Assembly (NCBI RefSeq): GCF_024623325.1
Contig: NZ_JANJZD010000017.1
Location: 1-64,000 of the forward strand
Reading direction: 5' to 3'
Length of the DNA stretch: 64,000 bases
Source: Acetatifactor muris
GTDB lineage: Bacteria > Bacillota > Clostridia > Lachnospirales > Lachnospiraceae
Under the pieces are notes generated by a model. The model saw only the letters and a program-made list of their open reading frames with translations. It was not told the DNA's origin and made no database searches. Shown here in pieces: positions 31,594-40,248 of the stretch. Position 1 is the first letter of the stretch, and each line of letters begins with the position of its first letter. Made by a program: the position numbers and the translations under genes.

Positions 31594-32799
31594 ATGCGTA
31601 AGACGAAAAATGAGTTGTACCGGACCCTGGACGGGGCGGAGCCGGAAGGGGAACGGTATTCGGAGCTGTTGGAACAGTGCCGGATTTGGAATGAGAACGA
31701 TGAAAATTTCCGGGAGCGGACACAAAAAGCATGGGCGGCTTTTGCGGAGCAGGAGGCGGAACTGCGCCGTTTTATGGAAGAAGACAGGAACCATGAACGG
31801 GGGGAAGAACTCACCGGGAAGTGCGAACAAATTCTGAACCTGGCTTTTGCGGATATTTCCTTTGAGATGGGCTTCAACGGCCGGAAACCGGAATTGATTC
31901 TCACTCCGGAGGGAGATAAGGTCAAGCTCTTTGAACTGGTCTATTTTCAGAAGCATGCGCCTGCAGTTGTACTGGAGCACTGGAATATCCTGGTGGGCCG
32001 TCAGCCTGCGGCGAACATGGGCCTGCGCTCCGGCGAATGGGAGATTTCCGGGGACGATGTGCGGATCCGGGTGGAACAGACAGGGGAGAAAAGCTTTGCC
32101 CTCTTTGCATACTGCGAAAAGCTGCTGCCCCTGCTTTCGGAGGAGGAAGGCCGGGCATGGTGGTTGCTCACCACCCTCACCGATCAGGTATTGGGCGAGA
32201 TTCCCCATATGAGATACATAGACGCCTTCCATGTGCTTCACGAACCCGGGGAGGAACCCTGCATTCTCCTGACGGAACTGCCCGGGAAGCTCCAGGACAT
32301 GGGACTGGACCTTTCGTCTGACCCGGAGGCTTATCTGGAGGGCAGCTACACCGGCTATCGCATGGAACCCAATGAAGACCCGAATGGGGACTGGCGACTG
32401 GATGTCATAGCCGGTTCCACCAACTGCACGGCTCTGGTCAGCGAATATCTGAACAATGAAAACGGGTATATGGACGCGCTTCACGCAGACGGCGCTGCTG
32501 CGGGGTTTTTCTGCTATCCCCTGGAGAGCTTTACCGGTGAGAACCGCAGTCAGCAGATTTTTGACTTTCGGGACAAACTGGAGGCAGCGTTGCGGGAAGG
32601 CGCCGGCGGGGACTGCGTCACTCTGACCGGCGGGGCCACCGGCATTTACTGCGGCTATGTGGATTTTATCGCATGGGACCTGCTTACCGTCTTAACCCAG
32701 GCCAGGGCCTTCTTTGAAAACAGCCATATCCCCTGGGCGGATTTCCATGTGTTCCGCCGGGATGCGGGGACGGTGGCCCTGAAAGCCCGGAAAGAATAG
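31594..32799 (+). CDS. Uncharacterised 401-residue cytosolic protein
   Basis: No named family comes to mind. Residues 1-60 are helical and charged. The core begins ISFEMGFNGRKPELILTPEGDKVKLFELVYFQKHAPAVVLEHWNILVGRQP, followed by a segment around LLPLLSEEEGRAWWLLTTLTDQVLGEIPHMRYIDAFHVL. A C-terminal third contains AFFENSHIPWADFHVFRRD. No signal or membrane helix. ATG 31594 follows GGAGAGAC. The SUMF1-like gene starts 25 bp after its stop, so the two form a pair. Similar proteins in other gut Clostridia are, as far as I recall, also annotated hypothetical. Confidence 0.75.
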   Translation: MRKTKNELYRTLDGAEPEGERYSELLEQCRIWNENDENFRERTQKAWAAFAEQEAELRRFMEEDRNHERGEELTGKCEQILNLAFADISFEMGFNGRKPELILTPEGDKVKLFELVYFQKHAPAVVLEHWNILVGRQPAANMGLRSGEWEISGDDVRIRVEQTGEKSFALFAYCEKLLPLLSEEEGRAWWLLTTLTDQVLGEIPHMRYIDAFHVLHEPGEEPCILLTELPGKLQDMGLDLSSDPEAYLEGSYTGYRMEPNEDPNGDWRLDVIAGSTNCTALVSEYLNNENGYMDALHADGAAAGFFCYPLESFTGENRSQQIFDFRDKLEAALREGAGGDCVTLTGGATGIYCGYVDFIAWDLLTVLTQARAFFENSHIPWADFHVFRRDAGTVALKARKE

Positions 32800-32824
32800 A
32801 ATAAAAGAAAAGAGGAAACATGAA

Positions 32825-33790
32825 ATGAACAATCCATTACTCCGCCCGTATTTTGAAAAACTCACCGAAAGGGATAAAACGGCTCTTATGCAGGAGATGG
32901 CAGATCGTTACGGGCTGCAGTTCAAGGGGCTGCAGAGGTTCTGCCGTTGGGACCGCAGCTGCACCACCGGCGTCTTTGAAAAAGGCGGCAGGGAGTTTGT
33001 ATTTGTCCCCGGAGATACCGTCACCATCGGTTGGGAGCGTTTTGAAACGGGATTGGACGAAGAGAATCTGGAAGAACTGTACGATGTATTTGAAGAATAT
33101 GAATATAAGGGGACTCCGGAGGAATTCATTGGGGAGGATATGGCTCCGGTCCGGCAGGTTACGGTTGCGCCTATGCTGGCAGGGCGGAAACTGGAAGAGA
33201 TCGGATGGGAGCCGGTGAGTTTCCAGGATCCCCGGCTGTTGGAACATCCGGACTGGCTGCAGGCGTTTCAGGAGCATCAGCGCGCCGGAATGCGGGGGCT
33301 TAATCTGGCAGGCTGCGCCCGGTTTCATTGCACAGACGGCCGGTGGGAGGCATTTCTCTATCATGATGTCACCTACGATGAACTGAAAGAACTGCTGAAC
33401 AGACAGGGCTTTTCCCTTCCCACGGCGGATGAATGGGCCTATCTCTGCGGCGGCGGATGCCGTACCCTGTTTCCCTGGGGGGACGGTTTGAAAAGCGGTA
33501 TGCATCTTTATCATTTCAGCGAGGCGGCGGATGCAGGCAGGCCCTATGACATGGAGGAGCCGAACTTCTTCGGGCTGTCCATTGCCTATGACCCTTACAA
33601 ACAGGAATTGGTGGAGGCGGATGCCGCTGCAACCTGCGGCGGGGACGGCGGCTGCTGTATCTGCGGCGGCGAGGGTCCTCTGCTGGGTTATCTGCCCTGC
33701 TCTCCCCACAGGAAGCCGGAAATACAGGAGGACGACGTGTTGGATAATGATTTTCATTTTTACCGTCCGATTATACGGGTTTGGCAATAA
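32825..33790 (+). CDS. SUMF1/formylglycine-generating-enzyme-like protein
   Basis: The 321-residue protein has the FGE-sulfatase fold pattern: FVFVPGDTVTIGWE near residue 58, VTYDELKELLNRQGFSLPTADEWAYLCGGGCRTLFPWGDG in the middle, and NFFGLSIAYDPYKQELVE. True FGE enzymes use paired Cys to oxidise a sulfatase Cys; here a Cys-rich stretch (CGGDGGCCICGG) lies elsewhere, so the usual active site is not obvious. It may be a binding module or act on the partner upstream. Start ATG 32825 after GAGGAAAC. No sulfatase gene is nearby. Confidence 0.7.
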   Translation: MNNPLLRPYFEKLTERDKTALMQEMADRYGLQFKGLQRFCRWDRSCTTGVFEKGGREFVFVPGDTVTIGWERFETGLDEENLEELYDVFEEYEYKGTPEEFIGEDMAPVRQVTVAPMLAGRKLEEIGWEPVSFQDPRLLEHPDWLQAFQEHQRAGMRGLNLAGCARFHCTDGRWEAFLYHDVTYDELKELLNRQGFSLPTADEWAYLCGGGCRTLFPWGDGLKSGMHLYHFSEAADAGRPYDMEEPNFFGLSIAYDPYKQELVEADAAATCGGDGGCCICGGEGPLLGYLPCSPHRKPEIQEDDVLDNDFHFYRPIIRVWQ

Positions 33791-33872
33791 GCTGTTCCGG
33801 ATACTAAAAAGATACCAGCAGCACCCATGTTGGATATAGCATGATGAACTGAGATACACGGGAGGAAATACT

Positions 33873-34889
33873 GTGAAATACGAGTTTTACGCGGGTTCCT
33901 ATGGAAAAAAAGAGGAAGAGAGTATTGTAAAATTTTCACTGGACGGAGAGACAGGGCAGATTGAGCGGATTTACGGATGGAAAGGTGTGGAAAATCCTTC
34001 CTGGCTGCTCTTGAATGCCGGGAAAGACATGCTCTATTCGGTAGAGGAACTGGAGCCGGAAGGAAGGGTATGTGCCTTTGCCGTGGAGGAAAAAGGACTG
34101 CGATTTGTGAATTCCGTATCCACAAAAGGGGCTGCGCCATGCCACATCAGCATGGACGGGAGGGAAGAGACGCTGTTTGTCTCCAATTATACAGGTGGTT
34201 CTCTGGCTGTCTGCAGACTGGAAGCTTCCGGCAGGATATCGGAAGTCATGGAACTGATTCAGCATGAGGGGCACGGCGTGAATCCGCTCAGACAGGAAGG
34301 TCCCCATATCCACTTTACAAAAGTGTCGGGGAGAGAAATTTTTACTGTCGATCTGGGGGTGGATAATGTGTTCATCTATGAACAGGAGGAAGAGGGGCGT
34401 CTGAAGGATACGGGAAAGCGGATTGTATTCCCGGCAGGAGAGGGGCCCAGGCATCTGGAGTTCCATCCGGAGAAGCCCGGACTGCTTTATGGGGTCTGTG
34501 AACTGGGCAATAAGCTTGGGTTTTTCCGGGAAAGGGGCGGGGAATACCATCTGGAAGCGTTGCTGTCCACTGTTCCGGAGAATTTTTCGGGGAGCAGTAA
34601 GGCGGCGGCCATCCGGATTGGAGGCGGCAGGCTTCTGGTCAGTAACAGAGGCTATGACAGTCTGGCGGTTTTTACGCTGGACGAAGGCGGAATACCGAAG
34701 CCCGGGCAGATTGTTCCCACGGGAGGAAAGTCGCCCAGGGATTTTGAGATTTTCGGCAATTTGGTGGTCACGGCGAATCAGGATTCGGATGAGCTGAGGG
34801 TTCTGAAATTTGACGAAGCCACGGGAGCACTGGAGCATACAGGAATATCTGTGCCAATGGTTCGACCCGTATGCATTTGCCGGGTGTGA
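33873..34889 (+). CDS. Lactonase-family beta-propeller (6-phosphogluconolactonase type)
   Basis: The 338-residue protein starts at GTG 33873 after GGGAGGAA. Seven-bladed propeller features of the YbhE/lactonase_7 family are present: YAGSYGKKEEESIVKFSLDGETGQIE, SWLLLNAGKDMLYSVEEL, CHISMDGREETLFVSNYTGGSLAVCRL, EGPRHLEFHPEKPGLLYGVCELGN and TGGKSPRDFEIFGNLVVTANQDSDELRVL. Members hydrolyse 6-phosphogluconolactone in the pentose phosphate route or related sugar lactones. No glucose-6-phosphate dehydrogenase gene is adjacent, so the substrate is open. Cytoplasmic; no signal peptide. Confidence 0.88.
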   Translation: MKYEFYAGSYGKKEEESIVKFSLDGETGQIERIYGWKGVENPSWLLLNAGKDMLYSVEELEPEGRVCAFAVEEKGLRFVNSVSTKGAAPCHISMDGREETLFVSNYTGGSLAVCRLEASGRISEVMELIQHEGHGVNPLRQEGPHIHFTKVSGREIFTVDLGVDNVFIYEQEEEGRLKDTGKRIVFPAGEGPRHLEFHPEKPGLLYGVCELGNKLGFFRERGGEYHLEALLSTVPENFSGSSKAAAIRIGGGRLLVSNRGYDSLAVFTLDEGGIPKPGQIVPTGGKSPRDFEIFGNLVVTANQDSDELRVLKFDEATGALEHTGISVPMVRPVCICRV

Positions 34890-35002
34890 TATAGATTCTG
34901 AACAGGCCTGTTACAGCACATAAAGGCATGGTGGGAAGACGGCAGGTTGTCGGATACTAACCGGCGGGGTATGGGCTGACAAGGATATATGAGGAGGGTA
35001 AA

Positions 35003-36265
35003 ATGAAGGAACTGATGGATTTTGTAAAGGAACTGAGCTTTGTCCGGGTGGGAGGAAGTGCAGAAGAGAAGAAGGCTGCGGAACTGATTATGAGAGAAAT
35101 CAATGAGACCGCGGAGGAAACGGGACGGCAGGATATTCAAAAGGAATATATGAAATTCCGGATCCCGGACGCTGAAGTCAGGAAATGCTCTGTGGGGGCA
35201 GCAGGACGGGAGATTCCATGTGTGCCGTACCTGTGTTCCGGTAATATTGACAGAGAGTGTGAGCTGATATATCTGGATGACGCTTCCGAAATTGACTTTG
35301 CCGGGGTGGGAGACCTGGAAGGCAAGGCGGTATTGCTGAATAAGCTCACTGATGAGGAAGTATATAAGCGACTGACAGAGCATAAGGTGTCGGCGTTTCT
35401 GGTTATGCAGGGGAAATACTACTCTTCGGAGAAGGAAGCCTCCCTGTATCCCAGAAGGTTAAGAGAACACTTTACCAGAAATGGAGTGATTCCCGGATTT
35501 CTGATTACGGCGGCAGATGCCCTCCGGTTGATTCAGGAAGAAGTGGAGAAGGTACAGCTTATATTGGAGCAGGAAGAAACGGAGCTGGAGAGTCAGAACG
35601 TATCAGCTGTGATTGAAGGAACGGATTTGAAGGCGGAAAGTATTGTGCTTACAGCGCACTATGATTCTGTCCCTGTAGGTACGGGATCCTGGGACAATGC
35701 CACAGGCACAACGGCGCTTCTGGCTATTTTCAGATATTTTGCGGCCAATCCGCCCAGAAGAACCCTGCGTTTTCTATGGTGCGGCAGTGAAGAACTGGGA
35801 TTGCTGGGATCCAGAGCCTATGTAGAGCAGGAGAAAGAAAGGCTCGAGCAGATTGCATTTTGCTTCAACTTTGACATGTGTGGTACGGCACTGGGTTCAA
35901 ACAGAATCTGCGTGACAGGGGAGAAGGAGCTGCAGACATTTGCGGAGCAGTATTGTAAAATTACAGGTTATTCCGCGGAAATCAAGTCACTGGTTCACTC
36001 CAGCGATTCCGCGCCCTTCTGCGACAATGAAATCCCGGCGCTGGGGCTGAGCAGAGGGACATCTACGGCGGAGATTCACACCATATATGACTTGCTGCCC
36101 ACGCTAAGTGAAAAAGCAATGTGTAAAAATGTGGAGTTTGCGGTTGGAATGATTGGGGCTGTGGCAAATGCGGCAGTGCTTCCCGTCAAGAAAGGCATGC
36201 CGGAGGACACCAGGAAGGAACTGGATAAATATTTCCACCGCGAAGAAGACAAAGGGAAAAAATGA
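35003..36265 (+). CDS. M28-family aminopeptidase with inserted PA-like domain
   Basis: The 420-residue metallopeptidase has the M28 zinc ligands: His and Asp in AHYDSVPVGTGSWDNATG, the Glu pair in WCGSEELGLLGS, Asp in NFDMCG and His in AEIHTIYD. Residues ~80-185 form a PA-like insert that caps the active site. No signal peptide is seen, so it is probably cytoplasmic and trims amino acids from peptides. Start ATG 35003 after GAGGAGG. The tail after residue 395 is charged and variable-looking. It follows the lactonase gene with its own gap and is probably separately transcribed. Confidence 0.9.
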   Translation: MKELMDFVKELSFVRVGGSAEEKKAAELIMREINETAEETGRQDIQKEYMKFRIPDAEVRKCSVGAAGREIPCVPYLCSGNIDRECELIYLDDASEIDFAGVGDLEGKAVLLNKLTDEEVYKRLTEHKVSAFLVMQGKYYSSEKEASLYPRRLREHFTRNGVIPGFLITAADALRLIQEEVEKVQLILEQEETELESQNVSAVIEGTDLKAESIVLTAHYDSVPVGTGSWDNATGTTALLAIFRYFAANPPRRTLRFLWCGSEELGLLGSRAYVEQEKERLEQIAFCFNFDMCGTALGSNRICVTGEKELQTFAEQYCKITGYSAEIKSLVHSSDSAPFCDNEIPALGLSRGTSTAEIHTIYDLLPTLSEKAMCKNVEFAVGMIGAVANAAVLPVKKGMPEDTRKELDKYFHREEDKGKK

Positions 36266-36354
36266 CGGGGGAACTCTGTCATCTTTTGGGGTACATCTTT
36301 CCTGCCGGCGGCATATAATAAAGCAAAACAACATAGGATTATAGGTTATAGATT

Positions 36355-37308
36355 ATGTACGTTGCTCTGTTTATTTTATTGTTGCTTGCCTTTTTGGGCA
36401 TGCTTTTCGGGCACTTTTGCAGAAAGAAGATTATCTGCAGAATTCAGTGTATGGATAAGTGCAGGAAATGTTCCCTGCTGGAGGAACTGGCGGAACCCTT
36501 CGGCTATGTGTATCATTGCTGCTGTGGCTTCTTTTCTTCTACCATTGATGCCTGGCAGAAAGCCGCGGGGTATACCTGGCTCTATGATTATATGGCGCCC
36601 AGATTCCAGATGGTGTTCGACTCTCTTCCGGTCTACTTCAATTATCGCGGCAGAACATGGCTGATTGAGTTCTGGAAAGGCCAGTACGGCATCAATGCCG
36701 GTGCCGAAATCGGTATCTATCACGCCGACAGACTGCTGTCGGAGACGGAATATCGGACCGCACATTTTGAAGCGGCCGGAGAAGAGGAGATGCTGTCCTG
36801 TTCCATGCAGTTATGTACAGAAAAGGGTGCCTGTGTGAAGATTTCCGAAAGGCATTGGTGGCTGACCGCTTTTCTGCCGGGTGTTTTTTCACGACCCTCT
36901 GAATTGTGTCTGAAGGCGGCCCTCTGCTTTCCCAACAGAGAAATGCTGGAAGGCTTCTATCGGGGGCTGTGCCGGGCTGGATACCCTGCGGAGAGGATTT
37001 CCATGCAGAACCTCTCGCTGTCCTTTGTCTTTCATCAGCCGGGAGGGCAACACTATGGCCTGCTGACCCGTTTTCACCGCAGACTGTCTCAGTGCCTGAA
37101 CCGGATGTACTGTTGTCTCTTCCGGTGGGTTACCAGACCTTTTGAGTGCGCGGAAGACCGCATTCTGTTCCTTTACTATTATCTTCCGTTTTGCTTTCGG
37201 AAGCTGATGCGTCTGCGCCGTTTTCACAGACGGTGCCACAGGAAAAATGGCTGCTGCCGCCCCGGATGTTGCCGCAGATGCAGGCCCTGCCGCAGGGAAA
37301 AGCCATGA
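36355..37308 (+). CDS. DUF4474 family membrane-anchored protein
   Basis: The 317-residue protein starts MYVALFILLLLAFLGMLFG, a single N-terminal membrane helix, followed by a Cys-rich stretch. The DUF4474 core is YHCCCGFFSSTIDAWQKAAGYTWLYDYMAPRFQMVFDSLPVYFNYRGRTWLIEFWKGQYGINAGAEIGIYHAD. The C-terminus is very basic and Cys-rich (KNGCCRPGCCRRCRPCRREK). DUF4474 has no known function. The ribosome site is weak, yet the start is dictated by the membrane helix. Its stop overlaps the ATG of the phosphoesterase (ATGA), so they are translationally coupled. Confidence 0.85.
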   Translation: MYVALFILLLLAFLGMLFGHFCRKKIICRIQCMDKCRKCSLLEELAEPFGYVYHCCCGFFSSTIDAWQKAAGYTWLYDYMAPRFQMVFDSLPVYFNYRGRTWLIEFWKGQYGINAGAEIGIYHADRLLSETEYRTAHFEAAGEEEMLSCSMQLCTEKGACVKISERHWWLTAFLPGVFSRPSELCLKAALCFPNREMLEGFYRGLCRAGYPAERISMQNLSLSFVFHQPGGQHYGLLTRFHRRLSQCLNRMYCCLFRWVTRPFECAEDRILFLYYYLPFCFRKLMRLRRFHRRCHRKNGCCRPGCCRRCRPCRREKP

Positions 37309-38147
37309 GTACCGCCAGTCGTCTGGACCGCGCTTTTTCCCAGGCGCTGGTGTTGCCATTTCACAATTGTTCCAGATATGTGCTCATCAGTGACTGTCAC
37401 AGGGGGGTGGGCACCTCCTCGGACAATTTTCTGAAGAATCAGCATCTGTATTATGCGGCCATGGAACATTATTACAGGAATGGTTTCACTTATATCGAAC
37501 TGGGGGATGGAGAAGAGCTGTGGGAGAACCGGAAGCTGCGAAACATCACGGAAATTCATGAAGATATATATTGTATGTTTGCCAGGTTTGAAGAGAGCGG
37601 CCGCCTGCATCTGCTTTACGGCAATCACAACATTGTCCGTAAAAAGAATCCTGCTTTTCTGGAAGCTGTGATTCTGTATTCCGATGCCATGCCGGAGAAA
37701 TCTCTGTATCTGACCCATGGACATCAGGCCAGCTTCCTGAATTCTACGCTGTGGCGCCTGGCCAGGTTTCTGGTGCGTTATTTCTGGAGTCCTCTGGAAA
37801 ATCTGGGCTTCCTGGATCCTACCAGCGCGGCCAAGAATTATGAAGTAAAGGAAAAGTGTGAAGAAAGTCTGCGCAGATGGGCAGAAGCACATGGTCATAT
37901 TCTGGTGGCAGGGCACACCCATCGCCCTGTGCTGCCCGAGGAGCCATCTTTCTACTATAATACGGGAAGCTGCGTCCACCCCCGCTGTATAACCTGCATT
38001 GAGATTCAGCGGGGGGAGATGACCCTGGTAAAATGGACCATGAATGCCCGGGCAGACAGTGTCCTGTATGTGGCAAGAGAAGTGATTTCCGGTCCTGTGA
38101 AAATACTGAATACCAATCAGTATTGCAGCCGGAACAAGGTTATCTGA
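37305..38147 (+). CDS. Calcineurin-like metallophosphoesterase
   Basis: The 280-residue enzyme has the dinuclear metal signature: SDCHRG (residues ~28-33), ELGDGEELWE, GNHN, THGHQ and AGHTHRP. It would hydrolyse phosphoesters; the insert ARFLVRYFWSPLENLGFL resembles membrane-associating helices of UDP-diacylglucosamine hydrolase-like enzymes. The start overlaps the DUF4474 stop by 4 bp. The last 8 bp overlap the end of the convergent ankyrin gene. Function with DUF4474 at the membrane is inferred from the coupling. Confidence 0.88.
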   Translation: MSTASRLDRAFSQALVLPFHNCSRYVLISDCHRGVGTSSDNFLKNQHLYYAAMEHYYRNGFTYIELGDGEELWENRKLRNITEIHEDIYCMFARFEESGRLHLLYGNHNIVRKKNPAFLEAVILYSDAMPEKSLYLTHGHQASFLNSTLWRLARFLVRYFWSPLENLGFLDPTSAAKNYEVKEKCEESLRRWAEAHGHILVAGHTHRPVLPEEPSFYYNTGSCVHPRCITCIEIQRGEMTLVKWTMNARADSVLYVAREVISGPVKILNTNQYCSRNKVI

Positions 38148-40191
38148 TATCTGTCATAAGCTCCAATACCGTGTCCAGACCATTTTCCACGGCAATCTGA
38201 ACAGGAGTCTCACCATGGTTATTGGGGCGGTTATAGTCGGCACCCTTTCTGATGAGAAAGCGGGCATCTTCTTCGGAACCGCGGCTCAACGCGTGATGCA
38301 GAGCCGTATTGCCCGCGTTGTCTGCCATGGTGAGATCCGCTCCGGCTCGCAGCAGCAGCTTTATCATATCTTTATCTGCGGACATGAGGGCTGTCATGCC
38401 GGTATTGTCAGCATGATTTACATTCACACCTCTCTCTAAAAAGAGCGAAAGCAGCTCTCCGGTTGTATAGTCCAGCAGCAGGAAAGGGGTTTTCCCGTCC
38501 TCACGGGGGATGTCCAGATTTTTCAGAAGGCTCAGGATTTCTTTCCTCTGCGTTATATTGAATTCTTTGCCGTATCTTTTCCTGCTGAGTGCAAGATGAG
38601 CCGGGGTCTCACCATTTATAGTCTTCACGGTATCATCCGCGCCGGCGTCCATGAGCAGTTTCACCACATCCACATGACCGTTGGCGCAGGCGAGATGGAG
38701 AGGAGAGGTTCCTGCCTCTGCGGGCGCATCCTCTGTCAGATTGACATTCACTCCTTTTTCCAGCATGACTTTCAGCATGGTGGTATGACCGTTTTCTGCG
38801 GCGAGATGGATGGCCGTTTCTCCCTGATTATCTGTCTGTTCCATGGATTCCCTGGAAAAAAGCTTTGCCGCTTCTTCAAAATAACTCTCATCAGACGACT
38901 GCTCCATGGAGGCCAGGATAATGGCCGGTGTCTGTCCGTTTGTGACCGCCTTATTCATATCCACACCCAATTCTACCAGCTTTTTCAGAGTGTTGATTCC
39001 AAAAGCAGGGCGGAGACATTCATCACGCAGGCAGAGAGACTCTCCGTGGTAATAAATGGGCATGGTAAAATCAATTCCGGCATTTTGGCAGCAGTCCAGT
39101 ACATGAGCATTGCTGTCGGATATCAGGGCGTTATGTAGAATGTAGGTGATTTCTCCGATTTCGTCATCATCCGGGTCTAACTGTCCAATTAACTTTTCGG
39201 TCATATACAGCGCCATTGCCAGAGCATCTCTGTCCGTTTCCTGGACGCCGGCAAAAGCATTGCCGGTAATCTGACTGAGGGGAAACAATTCCATTTCATT
39301 GTCGGGAACAGGGGTTGCACCATGGTCTAAAAGGGCCAGATACAGGGGCTGATTCCGGAAATCTATGGAGTGAAGGAGAGGGGTTACTCCCTTTTTGTTG
39401 GCCGTATTTATAAGTTCGGGACAATGCTCTATCAGACGCAGTGTGGCAGTTTTATGGCCGTGCCTTATGGCCATCATCAGAAGTGTGTTGCCGGCTTCAT
39501 CCACATAATCGGTTTTCGCCCCTTTTTCCAGGAAAATTTCTGTCAAAGGCCAGGTATACGAGGCGCTGTATTCCTTAGAAAGCAGAAGTTCCAGGGGGGT
39601 GAGTCCATTGTTCTCTTTTTTATTTATATCACAGGTCAGAAGACGGGCGATCTCACCTTTTTGTTCCACGCTTCTCTCCAGGCTTTCGAAATTAAGTGCC
39701 AGGTCCGGACCATTGTCGGCGTGTTCTGGTGCGCTGTATCTGGGATATGCCAGAAAATGGTATGCATTCATACCTCTCTCGTCCCAGAGAGAGGCATCGG
39801 CTCCATGATCCAGCAGAAGTCTGACCATGGCCAGATTTCCCCGGGAGCAGGCCAGCAGGAAAGGCGTCAGACCATGTCCTCTGTGATCCGCAAGGTCCAC
39901 ATTCTCTGCTGTGATTCTGCCGTCACAGAGCATTTTTTTCACCGGTTCATAGAAATTATGTATGACCAGAAGGTGAAAAAGGGTGAGGCCGAAACAACCT
40001 GTCGGTGCCAGTAAAGCTTCTGTATCGCATTTTTCAAGGCAGGCCTCAGCTTCGCTTATCATTTCGCGCTCAAAAATATCATACGGGTAAATGTAGTTTT
40101 CATAATCATCTGTCCACCAGGGGATGAACTTGTGATTCTGAAAGCTTTCGCTGGAATCTGTCAGCAGCGCTGTCAACTCTTTTATATTCAT
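38140..40191 (-). CDS. Large ankyrin-repeat protein
   Basis: The 683-residue protein is made largely of ankyrin repeats in three groups: residues ~90-150 (DHRGHGLTPFLLACSRGNLAMVRLLLDHGAD), ~195-300 (NGLTPLELLLSKE, AGNTLLMMAIRHG) and ~455-680 (QGETAIHLAAENGHTTMLKVMLEKGV and four or five more). The spacer between groups is non-repetitive. Ankyrin arrays bind proteins; no catalytic domain or signal is visible, so it is probably a cytosolic scaffold. ATG 40189-40191 follows GAGGAAAA. It sits between the phosphoesterase and a chemoreceptor gene on the same strand as the latter. Confidence 0.9.
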   Translation of the reverse strand: MNIKELTALLTDSSESFQNHKFIPWWTDDYENYIYPYDIFEREMISEAEACLEKCDTEALLAPTGCFGLTLFHLLVIHNFYEPVKKMLCDGRITAENVDLADHRGHGLTPFLLACSRGNLAMVRLLLDHGADASLWDERGMNAYHFLAYPRYSAPEHADNGPDLALNFESLERSVEQKGEIARLLTCDINKKENNGLTPLELLLSKEYSASYTWPLTEIFLEKGAKTDYVDEAGNTLLMMAIRHGHKTATLRLIEHCPELINTANKKGVTPLLHSIDFRNQPLYLALLDHGATPVPDNEMELFPLSQITGNAFAGVQETDRDALAMALYMTEKLIGQLDPDDDEIGEITYILHNALISDSNAHVLDCCQNAGIDFTMPIYYHGESLCLRDECLRPAFGINTLKKLVELGVDMNKAVTNGQTPAIILASMEQSSDESYFEEAAKLFSRESMEQTDNQGETAIHLAAENGHTTMLKVMLEKGVNVNLTEDAPAEAGTSPLHLACANGHVDVVKLLMDAGADDTVKTINGETPAHLALSRKRYGKEFNITQRKEILSLLKNLDIPREDGKTPFLLLDYTTGELLSLFLERGVNVNHADNTGMTALMSADKDMIKLLLRAGADLTMADNAGNTALHHALSRGSEEDARFLIRKGADYNRPNNHGETPVQIAVENGLDTVLELMTDIR

Positions 40192-40248
40192 AGGTTTTCC
40201 TCAATTTTAACACAATGTTTACCCTGCAGTTTCTGTCAATCAAACTGT

